64,000 bases of DNA, from NCBI RefSeq assembly GCF_023091745.1, contig NC_068910.1, positions 174,709,170 to 174,773,169 on the forward strand, in the 5' to 3' direction. The DNA is from Budorcas taxicolor (lineage: Eukaryota; Chordata; Mammalia; Artiodactyla; Bovidae). Under the pieces are notes generated by a model. It saw only the letters and a list, made by a program, of their open reading frames with translations, did not search any database and was not told the origin of the DNA. Position numbers and translations under genes: made by a program. Shown here in pieces: positions 1 to 11,440 of the stretch (position 1 is the first letter of the stretch; every line of letters starts with the position of its first letter).

Positions 1-221
1 CTAGTTGTGGAGTGAGGGCCTCTCATTGTGATGGCTCCTCCTGTTGTGGAGCACAGGCTCTAGGGTGCCTGGGCTTTAGTAGTTGCGCACACAGACTCAG
101 TAGCTGTGGCTCCTGGGCTTAGTTGCTCCACAGTATGCGGAATCTTACTGGATCATGGATTGAACCTGTGTCCTCTGCAATGGCAGGTGGATTCTTATCC
201 ACTGTGCCACCAGGGAAGTCC
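1..221 (-). mobile_element. CHR-type tRNA-derived SINE, antisense, cut by the window edge
   Basis: Read on the minus strand it starts with the tRNA-like head (GGACTTCCCTGGTGGCACAG, then AAGAATCCACCTGCC and a degenerate B box near GGTTCAATCC) and continues into the SINE body with repeated TTGTGG-type words. This is the artiodactyl CHR/tRNA-Glu family. The left end of the window truncates its tail. Confidence 0.8.
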
Positions 222-240
222 AACAATCCAATGTCTTCAT

Positions 241-575
241 TGTTTTTCAGTCGCTAAATCTTGCCCGACTCTTTGCAACTCCTGACTGAAGCACATCAGG
301 CTCCTCTGTCTTCCACTGTCTCCTGGAGTTTGCTCAAATTCATGTCCATTGAGTTGGTGATGCTATCTAACCACCTTATCCTCTGTCACCCCCTTCTCCT
401 TTTGCCTTCAGTCTTTCCCAGCATCAAGGTCTTTTCCAATGAGTTGGCTCTTCACATCAGGTGACCAAAGTATTGGAGTTTCGGTTTCAACATCTGTCTC
501 TCCAATGAATATTCAGAGTTGATTTCCTTTAGGATTTACTGGTTTGATCTCCTTGCAGTCCAAGGGATGCTCAGA
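241..575 (-). mobile_element. BovB LINE 3' fragment, antisense
   Basis: The 3' end of BovB in reverse: CAGTCGCTAAATC-like tail, CATGTCCATTGAGTTGGTGA, CCTTCTCCTTTTGCC and CTTGCAGTCCAAGGGA in the same order as in the better copies in this window. It is diverged and 5'-truncated. Confidence 0.85.
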
Positions 576-599
576 AGAGAAGCCAAAGTTGGAAGATGT

Positions 600-850
600 C
601 CAAAGTCTTTAACGCCTTCAAAGATTCCACATGAATTGGCCCCTCCAACCTTGCTTCCTACCATGCCCTCCTTGCTCACTAAGCTCCAGCAATGCTTGCT
701 GACTTCCTTGTGGTTTCTCAAAGGTTCCCAGGATGCTTCTTGCCACAGGGCCTTTGCACTTCCTATTCACTCCATCTGGAATGTTCTTTTTCTTACTTCA
801 GGTCTGCTTGAATATTATCTTCTCAGAGAGACCTCTGACCATCCCATTGA
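600..850 (+). mobile_element. LINE-2 (L2) fragment
   Basis: Contains the L2 words GGGCCTTTGCACTTCC, TGGAATGTTCTT, TTCAGGTCTGCTTGAATATTA and GAGAGACCTCTGACCA in sense order. It is old and diverged; edges are approximate. Confidence 0.6.
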
Positions 851-1799
851 ATATAACAATTCATATATATGTAGGTGTGTGAGTATATATATATTCTACT
901 TCAGTAGAAAAAGATTAAAAAACAAAAACAACCAGCTGTATTAGGCTGGATGTAGATTCTGTGGGTTCACTGAAGAGTACTCCTTTTGTTTGGACTTGAA
1001 GAATAAACAGAAATGTTTCAAGTACCTGTTACTAAAATTTAAGCTAGAATCTGCTTTGTCTTTATTTTAAAATTTTCTCTAATCTTAAAAAATATCTCAT
1101 TAAGTTTCATATTCTGTTGTTTATTTGCTGTACTTATAACTTTCCTGTAGTCTCTTCTATAACTTTGTCCTTTATCATTTCCTCTGCTTCCCTATCTGTC
1201 AGGTCCTCTATATCATTTACTCTTTTCCATTATTTTAAATTATTTTAAAAAATTAGTTTATTATACATAGTTAAAGATTAAAATAATACTATAATATTAT
1301 AATGAAATAAAGCATTTACTTCTTCACACTTTTAGGTTCTGCCTCCTAGGAATAATCATTTTCAGGTTTTTAAGCTGTTTCTAATGATATTTATATCCAT
1401 AGTCCTAAATAATGTTATTATATAGCTACCTCATGGTTTTCAATTTTGAAGTCATTATCTACTGATTTCATAGAATGAAAGATGAAGATTTAGCTTCCTT
1501 ACAGTTGTTTCACCTTCCATTAGAAGATGTTTCTGCTCCCCTAGGAGAGGCTCCTATCACAATTTTATTGAAAAACCTCCCCAATTTCTACCACAATTTA
1601 GTCAAATCTATATTCCACCTTATATGATTATAGTATATAAGTATATGTACTCCTTAGCCATACAGTGTACTATGATTACATTTCCTTTCTTTCACAGTTC
1701 CCTTCTGGAGTTTATTATTATCCCATTATTTATCTGCTTAGTTTTCTAGGTGTTGATAAACAATTTTTCACCAAATCTACTTACAGAAGTGTAAATATC
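851..1799. other. AT-rich non-coding sequence, nothing recognised
   Basis: AT-rich intronic or flanking DNA with short TA runs near 865-895 and 1230-1315. No splice-bounded open frame or repeat was recognised, though the T-rich character could be the far end of the antisense L1 that follows. Confidence 0.5.
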
Positions 1800-2087
1800 C
1801 TCTCAACACATTGAAGCACTCCATGTAATCTATCCATTCTCTTTCTTTTTCCCTCAGAGACATACTTCTAAAAATCTGCCATTCTTTTACGGAACTCAGT
1901 CTGGTTATTCTCTAAGTCTGCTGCACTGCTGTCATCCAAGGATTTCTTCCCACCATCGTCCTGGTCCTGGGGATTCCCACTACCTCTCTCCTGTGTTGGA
2001 ATGCTCATTTCCTGATTCCTGTGTCTTCTCCTTTCTTAGTTTACTCCCTCATTGTGGAGCTTCCTGAGAAAGGCTGCAAGGGAAGTA
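1800..2087 (-). mobile_element. Antisense L1/HAL1 fragment (left part, split by a BovB)
   Basis: Words typical of antisense mammalian L1/HAL1, such as TTTCTTAGTTTACTCCCTCA and AGCTTCCTGAGAAAGGCTGC. The matching continuation resumes at 5349 after the BovB insertion. The left edge is uncertain. Confidence 0.55.
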
Positions 2088-2306
2088 CGAGGAGGCGCGA
2101 CCTCCTCCAAGGTAAGGAGCAGCAGCTGCACTTTGCTGGAGCAGCCGTGAAGAGATACCCCATGTCCAAGGTAAGAGAAACCCAAGTAAGACAGTAGGTG
2201 TTGCAGGAGGGCATCAGAGGGCAGAAACACTGAAACCATAATCACAGAAAACGAGCCAAGCTGATCACACGGACCACAGCCTCGTCTAATTCAATGAAAC
2301 TAAGCC

Positions 2307-3254
2307 ATGCTGTGTGGGACCACCCAAGACGGGCGGGTCATGGTGGAGAGGTCTGACAGAATGTGGTCCACTGGAGAAGGGAATGGCAAACCACTTCAGT
2401 ATTCTTGCCTTGAGAACCCCATGAACAGTATGAAAAGGCAAAATGATAGGATACTGAAAGAGGAACTCCCCAGGTCAGTAGGTGCCCAGTATGCTACTGG
2501 AGATCAGTGGAGAAATAACTCCAGAAAGAATGAAGGGATGGAGCCAAAGCAAAAACAATACCCAGTTGTGGATGTGACTGGTGATAGAAGCAAGGTCCGA
2601 TGCTGTAAAGAGCAATATTGCGGAAGAACTTGGAATGTTAGGTCCATGAATCAAGGCAAATTGGAAGTGGTCAAACAGGAGATGGCAAGAGTGAATGTCG
2701 ACATTTCAGGAATCAGTGAACTAAGATGGACCGGAATGGGTGAATTTAACTCAGATGACCATTATATCTACTACTGTGGGCAGGAATCCCTTAGAGAAAT
2801 GCAGTAGCCATCATGGTCAACAGAAGGGTCTGAAATGCAGGACTTGGATGCAGTCTCAAAAATGACAGAATGATCTTGTTCATTCAATATCACGGTGATC
2901 CAAGCCTATGCCCCAACCAGTAATGCTGAAGAAGCTGACATTGAATGGTTCTTTGAAGACCTACAAGACCTTTTAGAACTAACACCCAAAAAAGATGTAC
3001 TTTTCATTGTAGGGGACTGGAATGCAAAAGTAGGAAGTCAAGAAACACCTCGAGTAACAGGCAAATTTGGCCTTGGAGTACGGAATGAAGCAGGGCAAAG
3101 GCTAATAGAGTTTCGCCAAGAGAATGCACTGGTCATAGCAAACACCCTCTTCCAACAACACAAGAGAAGACTCTACACATGGACATCACCAGATGGTCAA
3201 CACCGAAATCAGATTGATTATATTCTTTGCAGCCAAAGATGGAGCTCTATATAG
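2307..3254 (+). pseudogene. BovB endonuclease domain remnant
   Basis: Two open stretches, 2307-2807 and 2895-3254, carry an endonuclease/exonuclease/phosphatase-type fold. The first has TWNVRSMNQGKLE and ISELRWTGMGEF; the second has IQAYAPTSNAEE, IVGDWNAKVG and RNQIDYILC. The Asp of GDWNAK and the Asp of QIDYIL match expected metal/catalytic positions of the family. A stop and frame change between 2807 and 2895 separates them, and another stop follows WSSI at 3254. In an active element this domain nicks the target DNA; here it cannot be made intact. Confidence 0.85.
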
Positions 3255-3673
3255 TCAGCAAAAACAAGACCGGGAGCTGACTGTGGCTCAGATCATGAAC
3301 TCCTTATTGCTAAATTCAGACTTCAATTGAAGAAAGTAGGGAAAACCACTAGACCATTCAGGTATGACCTAAATCAAATCCCTTAGGATTATACAGTAGA
3401 AGTGAGAAACTGATTTAAGGGACTAGATCTGATAGACAGAGTGCCTGATGAACTATGGACCGAGGTTTGTGACATTGTACAGGAGACAGGGATCAAGACC
3501 ATCTCCAAGGAAAAGAAATGCAAAAGAGCAAAATGGCAGTCTGACAAGGCCTGAAAAATAGCTGTGAAAAGAAGAGAAGCGAAAAGCAAAGGAGAAAAGG
3601 AAAGATATAAGCATCTGAATGCAGAGTTCCAAAGAATAGCAAGAAGAGATAAGAAAGCCTTCCTCAGCGATTA

Positions 3674-4868
3674 ATGCAAAGAAACAGAGGAAAACAACAG
3701 AATGAGAAGACTAGAGATCTCTTCAAGAAAATTAGAGATACCAAGGGAAAATTTCATGGAAAGATGGGCTGGATAAAGGATAGAAATGGTAGGGACCCAA
3801 CAGAGGCAGAAGATATTAAGAAGAAGTGGCAAGAATATACAGAAGAACTGTACAAAAAAGATCTTCATAACCCAGATAATCATGATGGTGTGATCACTTA
3901 CCTAGAGCCAGACATTCTGGAATTTGAAGTCAAGTGGGCCTTAGAAAGCATCACTACGAACAAAGCTAGTGGAGGTGATGGAATTCCAGTTGAGCTATTT
4001 CAAATCCTGCAAGATGATGCTGTGAAAGTGCTGCACTCAATATGTCAGCAAATTTGGAAAACTCAGCAGTGGCCACAGAACTGGAAAAGGTCAGTTTTCA
4101 TTCCAATCCCAAAGAAAGGCAATGCCAAAGAATGCTCAAACTACCACACAATTGCACTCATCTCACACCTAGTAAAGTAGTGCTCAAAATTCTCCAAGCC
4201 AGGCTTCAGCAATATGTGAACTGTGAACTTCCTGATGTTCAAGCTGGTTTTAGAAAAGGCAGAGAGGAACCAGAGATCAAATTGCCAACATCTGATAGAT
4301 CACGGAAAAAGCAAGAGAGTTCCAGAAAAGCATCTATTTCTGCTTTATTTACAATGCCAAAGCCTTTGACTGTGTGGATCACAATCAACTGTGGAAAATT
4401 CTGAAAGAGATGGGAATACCAGACCACCTGACCTGCCTCTTGAGAAATCTGTATGCAGGCCAGGAAGCAACAGTTAGAACTGGACATGGAACAACAGACT
4501 GGTTCCAAATAGGAAAAGGAGTACGTCAAGGCTGTATATTGTCACCCTGCTTATTTAACTTCTATGCAGAGTACATCCTGAGAAACACTGGGCTCGAAGA
4601 AGCACAAGCTGGAATCAAGATTGCTGGGAGAAATATCAATAACCTCAGATATGCAGATGACACCACCCTTATGGCAGAGAGTGAAGAGGAACTAAAAAGC
4701 CTCCTGATGAAAGTGAAAGAGGAGAGTGAAAAAGTTGGCTTAAAGCTCAACGTTCAGAAAACGAAGATCATGGCATCTGGTCCCATCACTTTATGGGAAA
4801 TAGATGGGGAAACAGTGGAAACAGTGTCAGGCTTTATTTTTGGGTTCCAAAATCACTGCAGATGGTGA
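3674..4868 (+). pseudogene. BovB reverse transcriptase remnant
   Basis: Overlapping open stretches in different frames (3674-4180, 4042-4404, 4374-4868) carry RTE-type reverse transcriptase motifs. These are TTNKASGGDGIPVELF, the palm region with RQGCILSPCLFNFYAEY, and the YADDTTLM box with the two catalytic Asp. Motif A (normally DYAKAFD) reads YNAKAFD-like around 4350 and is out of frame with the downstream part. At least two frameshifts and the deletion near 4899 make it non-functional. Confidence 0.87.
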
Positions 4869-5348
4869 TTGCAGCCATGAAATTAAAAGACGCTTACTCT
4901 AGTCAAGGCTATGGCTTTTCCAGTGATCATACATGGAAATGAGAGTTGGACTGTGAGGAAAGCTGAAGTATTGATGCTTTTGAACTGTGGTGTTGGAGAA
5001 GACTCTTGAGAGTCCCTTGGACTGCAAGGAGATCCAACCACTTCATTCTGAAGGAGATCAGCCCTGGGATTTCTTTGGAAGGAATGATGCTAAAGCTGAA
5101 ACTCCAGTACTTTGGCCACCTCATGCGAAGAGTTGACTCATTGGAAAAGACTCTGATGCTGGGAGGGATTGGGGGCAGGAGGAGAAGGGGACGACAGAGG
5201 ATGAGATGGCTGGATGGCATCACTGATTCAATGGACATGAGTTTGGGTAAACTCTGGGAGTTGTGATGGACAGGGAAGCCTGGTGTGCTGCGATTCATGG
5301 GGTCGCAAGAGTCGGACATGACTGAGCGACTGAACTGAACTGAACTGA

Positions 5349-5930
5349 ATGTCTGAAAATATCTTTGACACTTGCATTTAATTGATCATTTGGCAAGATA
5401 GAGAATCCTAGATTGGAAATAATTTTCCTTAATGTTTTTAATTCCTTATGTTTATCCTTAAAGTAGTGACAGTTCATGATGAAGTGCTTTGGTATGTTGG
5501 CTTTGCCATCCATCATGCTGAGTGGACTTGTTCAATATAGAAATCCCCTTCAGTACTTAGAAAATTTATTTTTGGAGTAGATTAATTCCTGGATAGTTTT
5601 CTCCCTTCCATTTTCTCTGTTCTCTCTTTCTGGAACTCCTATTAATGAAGTATTTGATATCCTGGCTTGATCCTCTAATATTCTTTTCTTCTCTCCATCT
5701 TGTTACCTTTTCTTCTACTTTCTGTGTTATTTCTTCATTTTTATCATTTAAGTCAAATATTATATTTTTATTTCAGTTCTTATACTTTGATACTCATTTC
5801 TGTTCTCTTTTTATAGCCCTCCGTTCACGTTTCATAGATATAATATCTTCTCTTTTGTCTCTAAGGATATGATTATGCTCTTTTTTGATACTTTTTCTTC
5901 CCACATTGTTCTTTTTTTGCTTATTTGTTT
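5349..5930 (-). mobile_element. Antisense L1/HAL1 fragment (right part)
   Basis: Resumes the L1/HAL1 of 1800-2087: TGTCTGAAAATATCTTTGAC, TAGATTGGAAATAATTTTCC and CTTTCTGGAACTCCTATTAA are common antisense L1/HAL1 words, in the expected order. The right edge is approximate. Confidence 0.6.
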
Positions 5931-8155
5931 GATCCTGATTCTGTCTTTCATATCAGAAGTGTTCCTCAAATGATAGGTTATTTTTGACTTTTGTGTTTAA
6001 AAATGAGTCTTCAAAATGTTACTGGAAACTCTGTGTGCCTACTAGGTAAGGGCTTGTTTACTGGTATATTTTTCATTGGACATGCATATAACTTTTAATT
6101 AAAAGTTATTTAGTGTTCAGAGGTACTAATAGTTGTTGGCACCCAGAGGTATTTTCTTTTTTTAAACTTTCTTTAATCAATTAATCAGTGTCTTACAGTT
6201 TTTAGTGTATAAGTCTTTCAATTCATTGGTTAAGTTCATTCCTAAGCCAGAGGTATCTTCTTTTGAGCTAGCTCATTTTACCACAGAGGGCTCCTCCAAT
6301 TTCCTGGGTATTGATATATAAGCTTGGTTGTCTGTGTTCTGGGAAGTGAGTGGGTGACAGGGACTGGGAGGTCTCACCCTGAAATATACAGACCTTCACT
6401 CTAGCTCTTGCCTTATATCATATCCCACTTTTGTGTATCCTCAAGTCCAAAGACTCTTGCATTCAGGTTTTCTAGAGTGTAAACCTTTAGCATCCTGCCA
6501 GGATGGTAGGTGGAGGCTGCCTGGGGTTGCAGAGGGCATCTAAGCATCTGCACCTTTAAAAAACATTCAAACAGCCCTGTTTTCAGATCTACTCTTCTCT
6601 CCCACTTTGAGAGATATTTGGTGAGCCTTTGTAATGTGATTGGGTTTGCTCCTTTTTAGGATTCCATGGACTCCCACACTCTCCACAAGCATTAGGTTTC
6701 AATATCCATAGCCTGCTGATTATCTCTCATCCATACCTTACTTTCGGTTTTCCAAATTTTGGTCAACATTTTTTTCATCAAATGTCATCTCCTTTCCTGT
6801 TCTTTTTACCTTATGTATTTATTCACCTTTAATTAATTTAGTGTCATTTTAGTGGTATTTGGGGATGGACACAGAGATAAACATATGCATTTAATCATTT
6901 ATGTTTAACCAAAAGCATTACCTTCTATTTTTGAATATCTTTCATCTTCATTAGATAACTATAGGAAGTGGGAAATTTAAAACTTCTGCCCCTTATGTTT
7001 TCTTTATCTATAGTTTTAAGTCAACAAAGATATTGAACTCTCTGTACTGGCTTTACTTTGATCTGTTTTTCACATTCTCCTTTTGGATCCAAGGCCCCAA
7101 ACAATGGAGCGACACTGTCTTGGTAGAGCTCATATGGAGCTAGTAAGGAAGAAAAACTGGCAGCAAAAAGCATGGGATCTATTTTAAGCTGGTTTTAAAT
7201 GATACTGTCCTGTTCTCTAACATATTATGTTTCTTTTCTGGCTTCTTATTTTTTTTTAAACTGTTCCAATTTTTGATGTCTATGTCTTTTCCTTGTAAAG
7301 AATTTCAGGAGCCCCTTTTTTACATTAAAATTTTCCATATAGTTTTACTTCCTATTTTTTCTCTTCTTATTGACCTGAACCTTTTGTTGCCTCACCTTCT
7401 TGACCCTTGTTTCTGTGGCAGCACTCCACTAACCCCTGCTCCATGGAGGAATATCCATTTTGCCCTTTGGAGGCTATGGCTTTCCTCCTATCCTTGAGAA
7501 CTTTCTTTACACAATTAAAAACAAAGTCCTACCTATTTTCTGGCCTCCTGAATGAGAGTGGGGTTTTCCTCTCTTTAATTAGCTTTCTTATTAGACTATT
7601 AATTTATCTTCTTTCAAATGGGAATTTATTCTCCACTTAAATGAGGCTTTTTTCCTCCAGAACCTGGGAAATTTCAAGTGTCTGGAATGCATGGTCACAA
7701 AAGGTAGTACTTTTTACTTTACATGCTAACAACCTCAGTTCTTTCTGGCTCATAATTCCTATCACTTTATTAATTCATTTCCAATTTAATAAGAATGTTC
7801 TGGCCTTTAGCATTCTTAAACAGAGAAGCAGTCTTAATTATTTACTCTTACAGTTCAGTTGTAATTGTCTAACTTCTAGGGAAGTCTGCCCTCAGCCATG
7901 TCCCAAGGTAACTTTACTTTTGCTACAATCCCTTTCTATTTCCCAGTAATGATCTATGATCATTTATATTCCAGCTCAGTATCTTGTCTCTTTCCAAAGT
8001 CTGCATGTAAAAAAATTTCATCTGAGTGGTTTCCTGTTACAACCAACAAGCAGGAAGAATTCCAAATGTAGCTGCTTTTGTGTGAAAAAGATATTCGGTC
8101 TTCACTTTTAGTCTAGCTTCTCTTGCCAAAGTTACCTTTAGAGGCCCTGAGTTGG
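5931..8155. other. T-rich non-coding sequence with a small antisense L1 piece
   Basis: Mostly unrecognised. Positions 6160-6245 (AATCAGTGTCTTACAGTTTT, CTTTCAATTCATTGGTTAAG, CATTCCTAAG) match antisense L1 second-frame sequence, also seen near 46000-46100. The short open frames between 7273 and 7949 have no splice context, repeat phase or recognisable composition and are not called as genes. Confidence 0.5.
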
Positions 8156-8745
8156 CAAACTATAAAATGGCCCCTGGTTATCCCTGCCCTCTTGCTATTC
8201 ACAGCCTTCTGCAACCCCTTTGAGTTGAGTGTGGCCTGGAATTGTTGTTTCATCTCTAATGAATAGAACGAAGCAAAAGCAGTGGGATGCCACTTCTGAG
8301 ATTAAGTTAGAGAGACTGTGGCTTCTATCTTGGGCACCCTCTCTTGAACTCTCTCTTTCTTACTCACTTGTTTTGAGACAGTCTAGCTGCCATGTTGCCA
8401 GGCTCTTCTATGGAAAAGTTCATGTTGGAAGGAATTGAGGGGGTCTTCTCTTCCCCTTCTTCAGCCAACACTGAACTGAGGCTCTCAGCCCAACAACCAT
8501 GAGGAAGTAAATCCTGTTGACAACTACATAAGTGAGCTTGGAAGTCAACCTGCCCCCAGCTGAGCCTTTTAATGAGACTGCAGCAGCTGACACCCTAACA
8601 CCAACCTCATGAGAGGTACTGAGCAAGAGGCATCCAGCTAAGCCGCACATTCAGATCTCTGATACTCAGAAATAAATGTTCATTGTTTGAAGCCACTGAT
8701 TTTGATGACAATTTGTTATATAACAATACATAACTAATGCAAGTC
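8156..8745 (+). mobile_element. MaLR (MLT1-type) LTR
   Basis: An ERVL-MaLR-like LTR: GAATTGTTGTTTC, AACCTCATGAGAGGTACTGA, then AATAAATGTTCATTGTTTGA, GCCACTGATTTT and the end AATACATAACTAATGC. The AATAAA followed by a TTGTTTxAxGCCA run and ATAACTAAT is the usual MLT1/MST-type 3' end. It is a diverged non-coding LTR with no internal region seen. Confidence 0.6.
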
Positions 8746-9378
8746 CTATGGCCAGATTGTTAACTTTTAGTCTGTGTTTTTTACATGGGAAATTTCTTTT
8801 TATGTCATTCTTGCCTCTGGATATCACTTTAACTGCTCAACATAATATTTTCTCCAAATTCCTCATTGAAAGCAGGGAATGGCAGTTGTCAGTCATGTTC
8901 ATAATTGCATATTGATGACTAGCACAGTGCCTTGCACTTGAATATAGGCATTGGACTATTATATATTTCCTGGATTTGACCCTTTATAGTCTTGTTCTAG
9001 TTTATAAATTCTGAGAATAAATAAATGTCCTAGTTTATAAATAACTTTTCACTTTCCATATTGCCATTTCTTTGGGAGATTTAAGAGTTAGAAAACCTGC
9101 TGGTCTAGTTACTTTGCTTTCTCTCCTTTAACCTGCTGTCCCACCTCTAGAACTTCAACACTGCTGTCTTAGTTGAAGCATCACTTCTCTCCTTCTCCAG
9201 CAGAGCTGAGACCATGTGTATACTGGCTCTTCCCACTCCTGCCTGGACTGGAGAAGCAGCCCCCTTTTCCAAGGGAGGTTGTGGCACTGTGTTCCAACAG
9301 GAGACATTCAATCACACAACACCCTAACCATCTGGTAGAGTAAAGCATTAGTGTGTTTATCATTATTCTAAAAGTAAG
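8746..9378. other. Unrecognised non-coding sequence
   Basis: No gene or repeat recognised. It includes CAGTGCCTTGCACTTGAATA-type wording (8930-8950), which may be a small MIR/L2 trace. Confidence 0.4.
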
Positions 9379-9419
9379 AGAGAGAGAGAGGGTGTGTGTG
9401 TGTGTGTATATGTGTGTAT
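9379..9419 (+). repeat. (AG)n(TG)n microsatellite
   Basis: Runs of AG followed directly by TG repeats, interrupted by TATA. Confidence 0.9.
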
Positions 9420-9544
9420 TCTGGAGATTTGAGTGTCAAGCCTTAAGTCACTTGAAATTTAGAAGTAGAATCACTAAGATTCAAGTATCCTTAAAGAGGA
9501 AATATAGAGATTCATGGAGATGAAATTTAGAGATCCAAATCTAA

Positions 9545-9670
9545 GAAATTCAAATTTGAATCTTGGCTCCACCATGCTGGGTCATCTTAGAAATTATTCA
9601 AACATCTTGAGTCAGTTTCTCATCTGTAACATGGAAGTAATTCCTACTTTAATAGGGTTTTTAGGTATTA
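9545..9670 (+). mobile_element. MIR SINE
   Basis: Sense MIR words in order: TTGAATCTTGGCTCCACCAT, AGTCAGTTTCTCATCTGTAA and TACTTTAATAGGGTTTT. Old and diverged. Confidence 0.65.
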
Positions 9671-10009
9671 TTCTTGATCCAATATTCTGTTCATTCCACA
9701 TTTAACTTAAAATTTCTTTGCAATAGGTTCAGTTCATAATTATAATGATGGTATAAACTTTGAATTTTGGTTGACAATTTACAAATAGCAAGAAAACATG
9801 GTATATTTGTTAATAATCAATATTACCACTAGCACTTTCCTTTTATTCATCTTTAAAACACCAATGAAACCAAAAAATATTATTTATCACTAACATTCAG
9901 AATCTTCCTCCATTTGCCTTTATTTGCTATAGTGTCATAAATAGGATCAAATATTCTAGTATGACAATATTCTAATTCTTGGCTATTGGAAATTTGCCCA
10001 CTGTTTTAA
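9671..10009. other. AT-rich unrecognised non-coding sequence
   Basis: No open frame with splice context and no repeat recognised between the MIR and the antisense MaLR LTR. Confidence 0.4.
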
Positions 10010-10345
10010 TAAGTTTGGGTTGCTACAACAAAATACCAGAGGCTGCATAGTTCAAACAACAAATATTATTTCTCAAAGTTCTGGAGACTGTGAAGTTCAA
10101 GATCAAAGTGCCAAGAGATTTGGTGTCTGGTAAGGACCCTGATTCAAAATGGCCATTCTCTTACTGTGTCCTCACATGGTGAAAGGAGTGAGGAAGCTTT
10201 CTTTCATAAGAGCACTAATTCCATTCAGGAGATTAGCTCATCTCTCAAGACACAATCACCTCTGGCAGACCCATCTCCACACATCATACTAGTGATTATA
10301 TTTAACATATGAATCTGGGAAGACATTCAGTCCATAGCATCCACC
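10010..10345 (-). mobile_element. MaLR (MLT1-type) LTR, antisense
   Basis: Antisense 3' end of an MLT1-type LTR: GCTACAACAAAATACCAGAG, TTCAAACAACAAATATTATT, TTCTGGAGACTGTGAAGTTC and TGTCCTCACATGG, ending with CATATGAAT and GACATTCAGTCCATAGCA. Diverged and non-coding. Confidence 0.7.
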
Positions 10346-10414
10346 ATTTCTAAAATGGTCAGCAGTTCAGAAATAAGATTTTGTTAGGAAAACAAAATTC
10401 AAATCAAAATGAGT

Positions 10415-10620
10415 CTGTTGTTTAGTTGCTAAGTTGTGTCTAACTCTTTGCAACCCCATGGACTGTATCCTGCCAGGCTCCTCTGACCATAGGATTTCCT
10501 AGGCAAGAACTGAAGTGGGTTGCCATTTCCTTCTCCAAGGGATCTTCTTGACCTAGGGACTGGACCTGAGTCTCCTGCATTGCTAGTGGATTCTTTACCA
10601 CTAAACCACCAGGGAAGCCC
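10415..10620 (-). mobile_element. Bov-tA SINE, antisense
   Basis: Antisense body (CTAACTCTTTGCAACCCCAT, TTGCCATTTCCTTCTCCAA) and antisense tRNA head (CACCAGGGAAGCCC). An imperfect target duplication CAAAAT(G/A)AG flanks it at 10405-10413 and 10621-10629. Confidence 0.85.
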
Positions 10621-10629
10621 CAAAATAAG

Positions 10630-10738
10630 TATGTTGTTGTTCCGTTGCCTAGTCATGTCTGACTCTTTGCGACTCCATGGACTGCAGCATGCCAGGCCTC
10701 CTGGTCCCTCACCATCTCCCAAAGTTTGCTGATGCCAT
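10630..10738 (-). mobile_element. Antisense BovB/BovA 3'-end fragment
   Basis: The shared BovB/BovA 3' region in reverse (GTCATGTCTGACTCTTTGCG, GACTGCAGCATGCCAGGCC, CACCATCTCCCAAAGTTTGC), adjoining the Bov-tA copy. Confidence 0.75.
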
Positions 10739-11029
10739 AGACAAGAACTTGTCCACTCCTGTTTAAATAAAACACTGCTGAAATAATCGTGCATACACAG
10801 GAAAGAAGACAAATACATTATCTTACAACTTTAGAATGACAGAAAAATAAAACCTTAAAGAACAACTGTATTTAAAATATACTGTCTAAAATATTAAACA
10901 GCAAGTACTCTAAAAGTTTCTTTGGCAAAAATGTAATGTTTCAACAAATAAGACATAAATATATAAAGATTTCTAATCTTAGAGGTTTTAAATGGTCATT
11001 TGCAACACAGTAGAACTTGCCAAGGAAAC
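10739..11029. other. AT-rich unrecognised non-coding sequence
   Basis: No repeat or gene recognised. Confidence 0.4.
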
Positions 11030-11440
11030 CTTAGAGATTACATAGATAAATGTTTTATTTATTTTACAGAAAAGGAAGCCAGGTCCAGAGAGGTTAAATG
11101 CCTGCCTAAGCTGAAACTCCAATACTTTGGCCACCTGATGCAAAGAGCTGACTCATTTGAAAAGACCCTGATGCTGGGAAAGATTGAGGGCAGGAGGAGA
11201 AGGGGACAACAGAGGATGAGATGGTTGGATGGTATTACCAACTCGATGGACATGGGTTTGGGTGAACTCTGGGAGTTGGTGATGGACAGGGAGGCCTGGC
11301 GTGCTGCAGTTCATGGGGTCACAAAGAGTCAGACACGATTGAGCGACTGAACTGAACTGAACTGAGGTTAAGGACAGAGCCAGGATATGACCCAGAACTT
11401 TAGTCCAGAACCTTCTGCATGACACCAAGCTACATTTCAT
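11030..11440 (-). mobile_element. MIR SINE, antisense, split by a BovB fragment
   Basis: Left part has TTTTACAGAAAAGGAAGCC, CCAGAGAGGTTAAATGCCTG; right part has AGGACAGAGCCAGGATATGA, CCCAGAACTTTAGTCC. Together they read as one antisense MIR interrupted at about 11097/11364. Confidence 0.65.
11098..11363 (+). mobile_element. BovB 3' fragment inside a MIR
   Basis: Sense BovB 3' end: AAGCTGAAACTCCAATACTT, GGCAGGAGGAGAAGGGGACA, GATGGACAGGGAGGCCTGG, ending in repeated ACTGA. GAGGTTAA occurs on both sides (11090-11097 and 11364-11371) and may be the target duplication. Because the MIR itself supplies GGTTAA words, that is uncertain. Confidence 0.85.

Larger units (their letters stand above)
2088..5348 (+). 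mobile_element. Nearly full-length BovB (RTE-clade) LINE, inactive
   Basis: About 3.26 kb in sense orientation. It has a GC-richer 5' region (2088-2250), an apurinic-like endonuclease region, a reverse transcriptase region, and a 3' tail of repeated ACTGA ending at 5348. It was inserted into an antisense L1 whose sequence continues on both sides (GAGAAAGG... before, TGTCTGAAAATATC after). No clear target duplication is visible. Frames are broken by stops (for instance after 2807, 3254 and near 3385) and shifts, and about 76 bases are missing near 4899 compared with the copy at 25177-27231. Known: BovB entered ruminants by horizontal transfer and is abundant there. This is the most complete copy in the window. 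Confidence 0.92.

Noticed and set aside
519..944. 141-codon plus-strand frame
   Set aside because: It spans the edge of an antisense BovB, L2 and AT-rich sequence; composition and context show a chance frame.
2307..2807. A 166-codon open frame as a possible host gene
   Set aside because: It is the 5' and endonuclease part of a BovB element (TWNVRSMNQGKLE, ISELRWTGMGEF) and has no splice context.
7273..7949. Three overlapping open frames in T-rich sequence
   Set aside because: Hydrophobic translation follows from T-rich composition; no start context, splice sites or family resemblance.
9379..9419. Regulatory purine-pyrimidine switch
   Set aside because: A simple microsatellite explains it; no other signal supports a function.
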